Assembly: GCF_963666015.1 (NCBI RefSeq)
Contig: NZ_OY762555.1
Coordinates: 310,001-374,000 of the forward strand
From: an uncultured Sphaerochaeta sp.
GTDB lineage: Bacteria; Spirochaetota; Spirochaetia; Sphaerochaetales; Sphaerochaetaceae
Reading direction: 5' to 3'
Length of the DNA stretch: 64,000 nt
Shown: positions 16,384-25,748 of the stretch, piece by piece
How the letters are laid out: each line of letters begins with the position of its first letter
Position numbering within the stretch: the stretch's first letter is position 1
Made by a program: the position numbers and the translations under genes
The notes under the pieces: model-generated
Told to the model about the DNA's origin: nothing
Seen by the model: only the letters and a program-made list of their open reading frames with translations
Databases searched by the model: none

Positions 16384-17425
16384 GGTCCGTTACTGAATCA
16401 CGTTTTATCAACGTGTAGGGAATTTGTATATGGACGCTTTGCAAGGTCTCTTTGTTTATCATGTTAAACAGGGCTTCAGCAGCAAGGCGTCCTTTTTCCT
16501 GTGCTGGCTGGTCTACTGTTGTCAGATGAGGGATGATACATGAAGCTTCATCAATATTGTCGAATCCTGCAATAGAAATATCCCCTGGGACAGACAATCC
16601 CTCTTCATTCCAACTGACAATGCATCCGATTGCCACTATGTCACTCATTGAGACAACACAGGTGGGTCTCTTTTCGAATGCCAAAATTTCCTTGCCTCGC
16701 CGTTTCCCGTCTGCAAGCGTTGGTTCACTCACCAGGACCGGTACATCTTTCAGTGAGATCCCCACTTCCCTCAATGCTTTCCTGAAACCCTCCATCCTTC
16801 GTTCGGGAAGGCTCCTTTTTGTTGCCTTTTCAGCGAAAATGTCTTGTCCTAGAGAAATGATGCAGATGTTTCGGTGTCCGGATTCGAGCACAGTCTTCAT
16901 CAATTCATAGGAAGCCAACTCATCATTGATGTTTACGCTGGGCATATCTTCATCTGGAGTCCCGTCAATGGTCACATAAGGAATCAAGCGGGTTTTCATG
17001 ACTGAGACAATTTCCATGTCTACCTGCATACCCATGGTAATCAACCCATCAACCGCTGCGTTGCGTACAGCTTCTGTTACGCTTTCATTTAGGGGTGGAA
17101 TTAGCGTAAGCGTATAGCCATATTTTTCACAAACGCCTCCGATGCCTAGTAGTACTTGTTGTGCATACGGGTTCTGCAGTGAATAACGTATTTCCTGTGG
17201 GAGTAGAAAGCCAATGGAGAGATGTCTACGGAGTGAGAAATTACGCGCCATTGGATCTGGGATATAGCCAAGCCGTTCAGCGGTCTCAAGAATCTGGCTG
17301 CAAGCCTTCTTACTGATCCTTGATGGATCATTGAATGCAAAGGAGACTGCCGTCTTAGAATATCCGCTCTCGCGGGCGATGTCCTTGATTGTAGGTCGTT
17401 TCATTTTAGTCGTTTGCTCTGCCAT
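16364..17425 (-). CDS. LacI-family transcriptional regulator
   Basis: A 353-residue repressor. The helix-turn-helix and hinge lie at about residues 10-62 (PTIKDIARESGYSKTAVSFA, RISKKACSQILETAERLGYI, MARNFSLRR), followed by a periplasmic-binding-protein-like sugar domain. Start 17425 has GAGG 8 bases upstream; the frame is open to 17503. It is divergent from the cyclomaltodextrinase gene. A perfect 10-bp LacI-type operator lies between them, so the enzyme gene and its own promoter are likely targets. A maltooligosaccharide effector is inferred from that neighbour. Confidence 0.93.
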   Translation of the reverse strand: MAEQTTKMKRPTIKDIARESGYSKTAVSFAFNDPSRISKKACSQILETAERLGYIPDPMARNFSLRRHLSIGFLLPQEIRYSLQNPYAQQVLLGIGGVCEKYGYTLTLIPPLNESVTEAVRNAAVDGLITMGMQVDMEIVSVMKTRLIPYVTIDGTPDEDMPSVNINDELASYELMKTVLESGHRNICIISLGQDIFAEKATKRSLPERRMEGFRKALREVGISLKDVPVLVSEPTLADGKRRGKEILAFEKRPTCVVSMSDIVAIGCIVSWNEEGLSVPGDISIAGFDNIDEASCIIPHLTTVDQPAQEKGRLAAEALFNMINKETLQSVHIQIPYTLIKRDSVTDLTSGQP

Positions 17426-17489
17426 GGTGCAATCCTCAACTTCGGCCGATATCCTACCACAATGTTGTATTGAAGGGGAACAATGCAGG

Positions 17490-17518
17490 TTGCACAGCCG
17501 CAAAACTTAGTATATTGT
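17490..17518 (+). promoter_or_regulatory. Promoter of the cyclomaltodextrinase gene
   Basis: TTGCAC (17490-17495) and TATTGT (17513-17518) are separated by 17 bases, a reasonable sigma-70 promoter. The start of transcription would fall at about 17525, inside the AAACCGGTTT palindrome. The start codon follows at 17571. Confidence 0.6.
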
Positions 17519-17534
17519 TATACTAAACCGGTTT
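17509..17534. promoter_or_regulatory. LacI-family operator and adjoining inverted repeat
   Basis: AAACCGGTTT (17525-17534) is a perfect palindrome with the central CG step usual for LacI-family operators. It is directly preceded by a second inverted repeat, AGTATA-TTGT-TATACT (17509-17524), which also contains the -10 regions. The position between the divergent lacI-type and cyclomaltodextrinase genes, over the expected transcription start, supports repression of the enzyme gene and autoregulation. Confidence 0.75.
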
Positions 17535-17570
17535 TCTAGTACAGTCAACAAACAATAGTAAGGAAGTAAT

Positions 17571-19433
17571 ATGGTCAGTACAACCTGGAAGAAATCCATT
17601 GATAGCAATGTTTCCGCCCTGTATGTCCAACCGCTCTACCCAAAACAGGGCGAAATAGTGAGCGTTTCAATACAGGTAGATTCATCCAACATAATTAACC
17701 AAGTCAAATTGGTAAGTTTCCAACTTGGACGTGAGATGCAGATTGTACTGGATAAAGTGCAGGAAGAGTCTCGCACATTGTACAAAGGCAGCTTCAAACT
17801 GGTGGATACATCAGCCTATTGGTATTTCTTCCTGTTGACGGATGAAAGAGCGTATTCCTTTAGTAAGAAGGGCGTAAAAGCTTCTGTTCCACCTCTTGCG
17901 GAATGTTTCCATTTGATCAGTGATCTGGTCCCTGTTAAGTGGGTGGGCAGTGCTGTATGTTACCAGGTGTTCCCTGATCGATTCCGTAAGGGAGATCTGT
18001 CCATTGGTGCCAGAGAAGGACAATACAAGTTTGATGGGAGAGAGGTCACCGTACACGGTTTTGATGAAATCCCCCTTGAGTTCGAGGAGGGTCGATGCCT
18101 CGATTTTTACAATGGTGACTTACAAGGTATTGAGGATGCCATTGACCATTTCAAGCGCCTTGGGGTAACGGTTCTCTACCTTAATCCCATCGGGATGAGC
18201 AGAACCACCCATCGCTATGACTGCACTGATTTCTTTCATGTAGATGAGAAGCTCGGGGGAGATGAGGCGTTTGCCCACCTCTCAGAGGCGCTCCATAAGG
18301 AAGGAATACGCGTAGTAGTCGATATTTCAATCAATCATACAGGAATTGAACATCCCTGGTACAAGAAGGCTCTCTCTGATCCCTCAAGTAAGGAAGCCAC
18401 CTATTATTACATCAATGATGATGGATCTGTAGCGTTCTGGCAAGATGTCGAGACACTACCGCAGCTTAATTACAACAGCGAAGAGCTACGTAATTTAATC
18501 TATCGTAGCCCTGATTCTGTCTTGCGTTCATTTCTCAGGAAGCCCTATCACCAGGATGGTTGGAGACTTGATGTGGCAAGTGAAGTCGGAAGGAGGGGTG
18601 ATGATCAGTTATGTGAGGAAATATGGAGGGAAGTACGACAGGAAGTCAAGAAAGAGAATAATCAAGCATACTTGGTAGGAGAGGACTGGGTGGATTCAAC
18701 CCCATTCCTACAAGGTGATATGTGGGATGCAACCATGAACTACCTGGGAAGCAGCCGGCCGATGAGGAGCTGGATGGGTGAGAAGGACCGGTACATGGCA
18801 GATGGCTGGGGCCAGAATCCTGGAATTACACGAGCTTTCAACGCGGAGGAGTTTGCAGAAGCGCTCAAAAGCCACCTAAGCTCAATGCCACAACAGATGC
18901 TGAGCATGCAGATGAATCTGATCAATAGTCATGATACCCCTCGCCTTTATGCACATGAAGAGATTTTTGATTTTTGTCTTTATGCAGGAATTGTGAAGTT
19001 GTTGTATGTACTTCCCGGTATGCCCAACATTTATTATGGGGAAGAAATTGCACTCCCCGGTCCATACGGATCAGTTGAATCCTCACGCTATCCCATGCAG
19101 TGGGATCAAAAGCAGTGGAACCAGGATTTCTTCTCGCTCTATACCCGTCTTGGACAATTCCGCTGTTCCCACGCCGAGACCCTTGCCCATGGTGCTTGGA
19201 AAGTGCTTGTCGCTGATGCATACTCCCTGTGTTTTGTGCGGTATACGAACCATGAGGCAATTCTTTGTATATTGGGAAAGCATGAGAGGCCAACAACCAT
19301 TTCAATCGACAATACACTGTTACAAATCACCTGTTTTGAAGGTTGTGATGCGGAGAAGACAATTGTTCACAAGCACATGATAGAGGTTACACTGAAAGAA
19401 AGAGATTCATTACTTCTGGTTGGTAAGCGGTAA
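17571..19433 (+). CDS. Cyclomaltodextrinase/neopullulanase-type alpha-glycosidase (GH13)
   Basis: A 620-residue cytosolic amylase-family enzyme (no signal peptide). An N-terminal beta-sandwich of about 120 residues resembles CBM34. The GH13 barrel begins at YQVFPDRFRKGD. Conserved regions are VVVDISINHTG (region I), GWRLDVASEV with the nucleophile Asp (II), YLVGEDWV with the acid/base Glu (III) and LINSHDTPR (IV). Such enzymes split cyclodextrins, pullulan and maltooligosaccharides after uptake. The TPR-free, intracellular form fits use of sugars brought in by an ABC importer such as the one at 12.5-15.6 kb. Confidence 0.93.
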   Translation: MVSTTWKKSIDSNVSALYVQPLYPKQGEIVSVSIQVDSSNIINQVKLVSFQLGREMQIVLDKVQEESRTLYKGSFKLVDTSAYWYFFLLTDERAYSFSKKGVKASVPPLAECFHLISDLVPVKWVGSAVCYQVFPDRFRKGDLSIGAREGQYKFDGREVTVHGFDEIPLEFEEGRCLDFYNGDLQGIEDAIDHFKRLGVTVLYLNPIGMSRTTHRYDCTDFFHVDEKLGGDEAFAHLSEALHKEGIRVVVDISINHTGIEHPWYKKALSDPSSKEATYYYINDDGSVAFWQDVETLPQLNYNSEELRNLIYRSPDSVLRSFLRKPYHQDGWRLDVASEVGRRGDDQLCEEIWREVRQEVKKENNQAYLVGEDWVDSTPFLQGDMWDATMNYLGSSRPMRSWMGEKDRYMADGWGQNPGITRAFNAEEFAEALKSHLSSMPQQMLSMQMNLINSHDTPRLYAHEEIFDFCLYAGIVKLLYVLPGMPNIYYGEEIALPGPYGSVESSRYPMQWDQKQWNQDFFSLYTRLGQFRCSHAETLAHGAWKVLVADAYSLCFVRYTNHEAILCILGKHERPTTISIDNTLLQITCFEGCDAEKTIVHKHMIEVTLKERDSLLLVGKR

Positions 19434-19449
19434 GCTGTCTATAGATAGT

Positions 19450-19479
19450 TTGCAACAAATTGGCTGATATTTGTTGCAA
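19450..19479. promoter_or_regulatory. 11-bp inverted repeat upstream of guaB
   Basis: TTGCAACAAAT and ATTTGTTGCAA form a perfect 11-bp inverted repeat with an 8-base spacer. A further TTGCAA lies just after it. The right arm overlaps TTGTTG (19472-19477), a candidate -35 with TATAGG 17 bases further on. No U-tract follows, so it looks like an operator rather than a terminator. It lies 66 bases before the guaB start. Confidence 0.6.
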
Positions 19480-19544
19480 TATGCTTGCAATAGTATAGGT
19501 ATCTGTGCACAATATGGTGCCAAAACCCTCTAAGGAGTTGCGTG

Positions 19545-21053
19545 ATGGCCTACCTCTATGAAGAACCCTCCCGAACATTCAGTGAATACCTGCTTATCCC
19601 AGGATATTCTAGTACCGAGTGCATCCCAGCAAATGTGTCCTTGAAAACACCATTAGTTAAGTTCAAGAAGGGAGAAGAACCCTCCATCACCCTCAATATC
19701 CCTATGAGTAGTGCCATCATGCAATCTGTGAGTGGTGAGGAGATGGCAAAGGCACTCTCAAGGGAGGGTGGAATCAGTTTTATCTATGGCTCACAGCCTA
19801 TCGATGCTCAGTGCGCAATGGTAGCCCGCGTAAAAGCTTTCAAGGCTGGTTTTGTTCCCAGTGATTCCAATCTCAGTGCGGAGGATACGCTTACAGATTT
19901 AATAGCACTCAAAGAGAAGAAAGGACATTCTACCATTGCAGTGACAGTGGATGGCAGCAGCTCTGGAACATTGCTTGGTGTTGTCTCTTCTCGTGACTGG
20001 AGGCCAAGCAGAACCTCTCTCGATACCCCGATAAACCAGATCATGACACCATTTTCAAAACTGGTGTATGCCCGTGAGGGGATAACACTCAGTGAAGCAA
20101 ATGACATTATTTGGGAACACAAACTCAACAGCCTTCCCATTGTGGATGAGAAGAACAGACTCAAGTACTTTGTCTTCAGGAAGGATTATGACTGTCATAA
20201 GGATAATCCTGATGAATTGCTTGATGAGAAGAAACGGTACCGTGTAGGAGCGGGTATCAATACCAGAGACTACAAGGAACGGGTTCCAGCCTTGGTTCAC
20301 AGCGGTGCCGATGTACTCTGTATCGATTCATCTGAAGGATACAGTGAATGGCAACGCCTGACACTTTCCTGGATCAAGGAACAGTATGGGGATCGAGTGA
20401 AAGTTGGTGCGGGTAACGTTGTGGACAAGGAAGGATTCCTCTTTCTCGCTGAAAGTGGTGCTGACTTTGTGAAAGTCGGTATTGGCGGGGGATCGATCTG
20501 CATAACCAGGGAGACGAAAGGAATTGGAAGAGGGCAGGCAACAGCCTTGCTTGAGGTCGCAAAAGCCCGTGATGAATACTTTGATAAGCATGGAGTTTAT
20601 ATTCCCATCTGCTCCGATGGAGGAATAGTCCTCGACTACCATATGACCATCGCATTGGCAATGGGTGCAGACTTTCTGATGTTGGGGCGCTATTTTGCAC
20701 GATTTGATGAGTCGCCAACAGAGAAAGTGAATGTCAAGGGTTCCTATATGAAGGAGTATTGGGGTGAAGGATCTTCCCGCGCACGAAACTGGCAGCGTTA
20801 TGACCTAGGAGGGGATGGAAAGTTGAGCTTTGTAGAAGGTGTCGATTCCTACGTTCCCTATGCAGGCCCACTTAAAGACAATCTCAACTTGAGTTTGAGC
20901 AAGATAAAATCAACCATGTGCAACTGCGGTGCGCTCAGTATTTCTGAATTACAACAAAAAGCTCGATTAACCATAGTCAGTTCCACTTCCATCATTGAAG
21001 GTGGAGCTCATGATGTGTTGCTCAAGGATTCCCAAGACTCAGTGAAAAAATAG
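19545..21053 (+). CDS. guaB: IMP dehydrogenase
   Basis: A 502-residue enzyme converting IMP to XMP, the first committed step of GMP synthesis. The catalytic loop is [20 protein letters not shown], with Cys319 as nucleophile. The phosphate site is [11 protein letters not shown], followed by [16 protein letters not shown]-pair domain lies at about residues 100-220. The mobile flap reads [20 protein letters not shown], unlike the E. coli YRGMGS type. It matches the divergent branch found in clostridia and spirochaetes, which also shares the N-terminus [22 protein letters not shown] 19545 has AAGGAG 7 bases upstream. Confidence 0.95.
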   Translation: MAYLYEEPSRTFSEYLLIPGYSSTECIPANVSLKTPLVKFKKGEEPSITLNIPMSSAIMQSVSGEEMAKALSREGGISFIYGSQPIDAQCAMVARVKAFKAGFVPSDSNLSAEDTLTDLIALKEKKGHSTIAVTVDGSSSGTLLGVVSSRDWRPSRTSLDTPINQIMTPFSKLVYAREGITLSEANDIIWEHKLNSLPIVDEKNRLKYFVFRKDYDCHKDNPDELLDEKKRYRVGAGINTRDYKERVPALVHSGADVLCIDSSEGYSEWQRLTLSWIKEQYGDRVKVGAGNVVDKEGFLFLAESGADFVKVGIGGGSICITRETKGIGRGQATALLEVAKARDEYFDKHGVYIPICSDGGIVLDYHMTIALAMGADFLMLGRYFARFDESPTEKVNVKGSYMKEYWGEGSSRARNWQRYDLGGDGKLSFVEGVDSYVPYAGPLKDNLNLSLSKIKSTMCNCGALSISELQQKARLTIVSSTSIIEGGAHDVLLKDSQDSVKK

Positions 21054-21124
21054 GGGTTTTATCATACTTCTTACATTAAATGTGCTACAATGAGGTACTT
21101 TATGTGGAAAAGGGTGTAAGAAGT

Positions 21125-24100
21125 ATGAACGAGGTTGGCCAAAATGGCCCTAGTAAAGAGCGAATGCTCTCTATTAACAACCTTCCCGGTGGAGTAGGGG
21201 TATATGAACTCGGCGATGAGATAATTGCAACCTATCTCAGTAGAGGGTTGTCAAAACTGCTCGCATACACTCCAAATGAGTTTCACAACTACAATGAACT
21301 TGATTTATTGGACTCCGTACATGAGAGAGAACGAAAACACATCAAGGTAATTTTTCAGAAACTGAAGAGCAGCCACAAAGAATTGGATGTTTCCTTTCGA
21401 TTACAACGCAAGGAAGATCGTTTCATCAGACTGCTAGGAAGGTACAGCCGTCACCATGGTCAATTCCCAGTATATTACCTGGTTGCAAGTGATGTTTCTG
21501 AAGCACATCAAAATGCCCTTGCACTGGAAAGACAGAATACCAGACTTCAGTTTGCATTTTCTCATTCTACCCTGGAAATGTGGGAGTATCATCTTGATGA
21601 AGATCGTCTCGTTGCGCTGTCCAGAACTGTTCTTGGAGGCCATGCACCCCTTGAAATTCACAACCCTGTTGCTTTCTTGCTTGAAGAAGGGTATATACAT
21701 CCTGACTTCTCAGTGACTCTAAACCATGATTTTGCACAATTACAAGCTGGCAATGAACCAGATTCAATCCTTTCAGTCCGGAGTGTAGGAGGCTCATTCC
21801 GATGGCTGCGATTGAGTTATGCTTTTCTTGCAGATGGAGAACAGGAACATCGAAGAGCAATAGGTATTTTTCAGGATGTACATGATGAGATAGGAATGCG
21901 ACTGCAGGTATTAGGGCAGGATAAAGCCTTTTTTGGAGGGTTTAACCTGGATTCAGGGAAAGCGGTACTTGCAGATAATCGTGTTTGGAAGATGTTGGAT
22001 GGCTGTAATGATTTTTACACCATGTACGATTCAGTACTTCATGAAGCAATACAAAAAGAATACCTCCCTGTCTTCCATGAAATTGACACTAGTGAAAAGC
22101 TTAAACAATTTGTAGAAGCTGGTAGGAAAGAACTCACTATAGAAGCAAAAATGATTCATCCTTTCCATAGGGAGGATGGGTATCGTTGGGTTAGGTTCCA
22201 TTTCAATGTTTCTGTTGCCAATAATACTACTATTGGATATATCGCGATCAAGGACATTGAGGCAAGTAAGGTTCAGGAGCAGGCCTTGGAGAAGCGGGCA
22301 CATAGTGACAGTCTTACCGGTGTATATAACCGGTTTTCACTTGAAGAGCTCGTTTCTCGGTATCTTAGGGATGGTGGTAACAGTCTTTTCTTCCTGATTG
22401 ATATCGATCGATTCAAATTAATAAACGATACCTATGGTCACGACCTTGGGGACCGAGTGCTTAAGCGAATTGCTTTCCTGATGAGAACAGTATTTCCACA
22501 GGGAACGATTATTGGCAGGCTGGGAGGCGATGAGTTTGTTGCATACGTCCCGCATTTCACAGAATTACTTTTGCGTGCAGGTGATGAGCTGTGTCATCTT
22601 ATTGCAGAGGATAGGACGCTTGGAATTCTCTTTACCTGTTCCCTTGGCTGCTGTATCAGTCCCGAGGATGGAACAACGTTCAACGAACTTTATCAACATG
22701 CAGACCTAGCCTTGTACCACTCAAAAAACCATGGACGAAACCAGTGTACACACTATGTGTCTGAAATGGGGATGCATAAGACTCGTTTTTGGACTAATCA
22801 TGAGTGGATGTTGGACAATCTCCCTGATACGGTCTACCTAAGTGATATGCAAAGTTATAATCTGCTCTTTCTGAACAAGGCTGGCAGAGAAATTTACTCT
22901 CCAGATACTAGCTCTATCGGCAAAAAATGCTATGAGGTAATTTTTCACAGGGACCAAGTATGTGAACACTGTCGCTTCCAATCTCTTAGCTATGATAGCT
23001 ACAGTTTTTGGCAACAAACTGATGAGTTTGGTGGTGTATGGCTCTGCAAGGAGAAACTGATACTTTTCAACGAAAAGCCTGCAAAGTTGGCCATTCTGGT
23101 AGACAAATTGAAACAGGCCAAGCAAATTACAGAGAAATCAGTTGCGCAACCGACAAAATTGCAGCTATCCCGATCAAGCTATTTCAAATTATTGCAGAGA
23201 GGTAACTCCTCCTGGGACTATGATGTCAACCATGATCTACTTACTCTCTTTGTGTTTGTTGGTGGACACCCCTATGTGGAACAAGTGCATGGTTTCCTCA
23301 AATGTAATACTTCGATAAAAGCAATGCTTGCGGAAGACCGTCCACTGTTTCGTGAAGCGCTCAGGAAACGTATAGCTGAACCGGAAGGAAGCCCCATTCA
23401 GGTCCGTCTCACACTTTCATCTGGTTCAATCATTCCTGTTTTATTCTCTTACTACTACATGGATCATCGAATTGGAGGAAACATTGTTCGTTTTTCTCCT
23501 TCAGGATATATATCCCCAGAATACCCTATCAAGGAGATTTTGCAAAATTTCACTGTTGCTTTGCTTCATCTTGCGTGGGAACGTGATGCGGTCACCTTAC
23601 TCCTTGCGAATATGAAATTCCATGAAATGTTCAATAGTGAGGAAGCAGCACTTGAAAAAGACCCTCTTGGATGGCTTTTGCCCTCAGAAAGGAACAATGT
23701 ATTTTTACGTATGAGAAGCATGCAGGAGAATCACATACGCGGAGAGACGTTCATGGTGATAGGCCATGACAACCGATACCTTTCGCTCACATGCCAACTT
23801 GGAACCTCTTACGGTTATGTACAGATAGTTACCTTTACCCTTCAGGATGTTAGTCGTGAACATAAATTGCAGCAACTGAACAAACGGATGCTTCCCTATA
23901 TAGAACAGAGCAGGGAAGGTATTGCTGTTTTCTCCCTGGAGTCGTACTCCCTGGAGTTGCAGTATGCCAATGAGACCCTTGCAGCTCTCTTGGGGTATGA
24001 ACGTGAGGATTTGATAGCGCAACTCAAGAATAATGCAATTCAATTATTCTATCCTGAGGACAGAACCTTGTTGCTCCGTCATGTAGAGCGGCAAAGCATG

Positions 24101-25540
24101 ACCAGTACTTCATCAACTCCTTTCAATCTCCGCCTTATCAAGAAAGATGGTGATATCATTTGGAGCAGAATTACGTTCCGTCAGATGGGGATTCAAGGCA
24201 GAGGTGAACCTTTCAGTTTGCTTATAGAAGACCTCTCTGAATCGATGCATGATGAAGAGGTACTGTTGCAAGTACAGGAACAACTGTCATTTGCCTTGAA
24301 CCACAATCTGGTAACAGGTTTATATACACGACAGCGATTTTATGAGGTATGTCGCGAATTCCTTGATACGCATATCAATACCTCATTTGTAATGGTGTAT
24401 TGGAATATTGAACGGTTCTCAGTCTTGAATGAGTTGCTGGGATTTGATCGTGGGAACCAGGTTCTACAGCTTATTGCTCGATCGTTGCGGGATTTCATCA
24501 AGGACCATGGCGTGTATGGACATATTGGGGCAGACCATTTTGCTGCTTGCATACCCAAGGAGATGAGTAGCGCCAGCAAACTGAAACAAGCAATAGATAT
24601 CGAACATATTGGACAGGAGATTGGATTACATCTTTCGATGGTTTTTGGTATGTATGAGATTGAAGATCCCAGTCAAGGTGTTCCGTCGCTACTGGATAAA
24701 GCACACAGTGCTTCAAAGATTTCACGATTTCGTAATCGGGAAGGGTATGCGTTCTATGAACCATCAATCCGTAATGAAACATTCAATGAACAGGATGTGC
24801 TCAATGAGATGCAGGGTGCTTTGGATGACGGACAGTTCACCTTCTTCCTGCAACCCATTTATGATATTCAGGGAAGGCACATACATTCAGCAGAGGCGCT
24901 ATCTCGCTGGGTGCATCCGACCAGAGGGGTGATTCCCCCAAAGCAATTCATTCCTGTTTTCGAAAAATATGGTTTCATTACTGCGCTGGATATGTCAGTT
25001 CTCTCCAATGTGTGTGCATTCATAGCAGAGCAAAAGATCGATATTCCTATTTCTATCAATCTCAGCAGGATTGATGTAAATAACAAGAATATCGTGAAGC
25101 TAATCCTGCAAACTACAGAATCATATGCTGTAGACCACTCGTACATTCAGTTTGAGATTACTGAGAGTGCCTACATAGACAATCCTGTGCAGATGTCAGA
25201 GTTGGTCAGTGAACTGAAGAGCCATGGTTTTACCATTTTAATGGATGACTTCGGCAGTGGTTACTCCTCCCTGCATATGCTCTCTACATTGCCGATGGAT
25301 ATCATCAAGGTTGACCGTTCATTTATCTATGAGATTAAAGAGAACTATCGATCAAAGGCTGTGCTCTCTTCCATCATACAAATGGGAAAAGAACTGGGGA
25401 TGGATATGGTGATAGAGGGAGTCGAGAGTAAGGTTCATCATGAATTCCTGAGAGAAGCTGGGGCTCTCTTTGGACAAGGATTCTATTATCAGCGACCTAT
25501 GGAGAGAGAAGCTTTCCTTAAGTTGCTCATACATGGTTGA
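21125..25540 (+). CDS. Large PAS/GGDEF/PAS/GGDEF/EAL cyclic-di-GMP protein
   Basis: A 1471-residue soluble protein (no clear membrane helix). PAS-like domains fill about residues 1-385. A first GGDEF domain, with intact RLGGDEF, lies at about 393-537. Further PAS-like segments cover about 560-1050; one contains a Cys-rich stretch CYEVIFHRDQVCEHCRF. A second GGDEF with the degenerate motif HIGADHF lies near 1060-1200. A C-terminal EAL domain follows with EALSRW, INLSR, EITES, DDFGSGYSS, KVDRSF, EGVES and GQGF, so it looks catalytic. It may both make and cleave c-di-GMP. ATG 21125 is preferred because TACAAT at 21088-21093 looks like a -10. Confidence 0.92.
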   Translation: MNEVGQNGPSKERMLSINNLPGGVGVYELGDEIIATYLSRGLSKLLAYTPNEFHNYNELDLLDSVHERERKHIKVIFQKLKSSHKELDVSFRLQRKEDRFIRLLGRYSRHHGQFPVYYLVASDVSEAHQNALALERQNTRLQFAFSHSTLEMWEYHLDEDRLVALSRTVLGGHAPLEIHNPVAFLLEEGYIHPDFSVTLNHDFAQLQAGNEPDSILSVRSVGGSFRWLRLSYAFLADGEQEHRRAIGIFQDVHDEIGMRLQVLGQDKAFFGGFNLDSGKAVLADNRVWKMLDGCNDFYTMYDSVLHEAIQKEYLPVFHEIDTSEKLKQFVEAGRKELTIEAKMIHPFHREDGYRWVRFHFNVSVANNTTIGYIAIKDIEASKVQEQALEKRAHSDSLTGVYNRFSLEELVSRYLRDGGNSLFFLIDIDRFKLINDTYGHDLGDRVLKRIAFLMRTVFPQGTIIGRLGGDEFVAYVPHFTELLLRAGDELCHLIAEDRTLGILFTCSLGCCISPEDGTTFNELYQHADLALYHSKNHGRNQCTHYVSEMGMHKTRFWTNHEWMLDNLPDTVYLSDMQSYNLLFLNKAGREIYSPDTSSIGKKCYEVIFHRDQVCEHCRFQSLSYDSYSFWQQTDEFGGVWLCKEKLILFNEKPAKLAILVDKLKQAKQITEKSVAQPTKLQLSRSSYFKLLQRGNSSWDYDVNHDLLTLFVFVGGHPYVEQVHGFLKCNTSIKAMLAEDRPLFREALRKRIAEPEGSPIQVRLTLSSGSIIPVLFSYYYMDHRIGGNIVRFSPSGYISPEYPIKEILQNFTVALLHLAWERDAVTLLLANMKFHEMFNSEEAALEKDPLGWLLPSERNNVFLRMRSMQENHIRGETFMVIGHDNRYLSLTCQLGTSYGYVQIVTFTLQDVSREHKLQQLNKRMLPYIEQSREGIAVFSLESYSLELQYANETLAALLGYEREDLIAQLKNNAIQLFYPEDRTLLLRHVERQSMTSTSSTPFNLRLIKKDGDIIWSRITFRQMGIQGRGEPFSLLIEDLSESMHDEEVLLQVQEQLSFALNHNLVTGLYTRQRFYEVCREFLDTHINTSFVMVYWNIERFSVLNELLGFDRGNQVLQLIARSLRDFIKDHGVYGHIGADHFAACIPKEMSSASKLKQAIDIEHIGQEIGLHLSMVFGMYEIEDPSQGVPSLLDKAHSASKISRFRNREGYAFYEPSIRNETFNEQDVLNEMQGALDDGQFTFFLQPIYDIQGRHIHSAEALSRWVHPTRGVIPPKQFIPVFEKYGFITALDMSVLSNVCAFIAEQKIDIPISINLSRIDVNNKNIVKLILQTTESYAVDHSYIQFEITESAYIDNPVQMSELVSELKSHGFTILMDDFGSGYSSLHMLSTLPMDIIKVDRSFIYEIKENYRSKAVLSSIIQMGKELGMDMVIEGVESKVHHEFLREAGALFGQGFYYQRPMEREAFLKLLIHG

Positions 25541-25576
25541 CAGTTTTCCTCTCTTTGTGATACGTTCTGATTCATC

Positions 25577-25648
25577 GGCCGGATAGCTCAGCGGGAGAGC
25601 GGTTGCCTTACACGCAACTGGTCGGGGGTTCAAATCCCTCTCCGGTCA
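25577..25648 (+). tRNA. tRNA-Val (anticodon TAC)
   Basis: A 72-base cloverleaf. The acceptor stem pairs GGCCGGA with TCCGGTC (one G-U). The D arm is GCTC-AGCGGGA-GAGC, the anticodon stem-loop is GTTGC-CTTACAC-GCAAC, and the variable loop has 5 bases. The T arm is GGGGG-TTCAAAT-CCCTC and the discriminator is A. The anticodon TAC reads GUN valine codons. The 3' CCA is not encoded. A terminator follows 3 bases later, so this is a single-gene unit. Confidence 0.95.
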
Positions 25649-25651
25649 TAG

Positions 25652-25677
25652 ACGCACTCTTCACAGAGTGCGTTTTT
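25652..25677 (+). terminator. Rho-independent terminator after tRNA-Val
   Basis: A perfect 9-bp stem ACGCACTCT / AGAGTGCGT with loop TCAC, followed by TTTTT. It lies directly after the tRNA gene. Confidence 0.92.
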
Positions 25678-25695
25678 ACTTTGCTAGGGGTACTA

Positions 25696-25724
25696 TTGCC
25701 GCTCAAAATGGTTGTGAGTATAGT
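25696..25724 (+). promoter_or_regulatory. Candidate promoter upstream of CmpB-family gene
   Basis: TTGCCG (25696-25701) and TATAGT (25719-25724) with 17-base spacing, 25 bases before the start codon at 25749. It fits a sigma-70 promoter for the operon 25749-28575. Confidence 0.6.
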
Positions 25725-25748
25725 AGCATTAGACAATGAGGGGATAGT

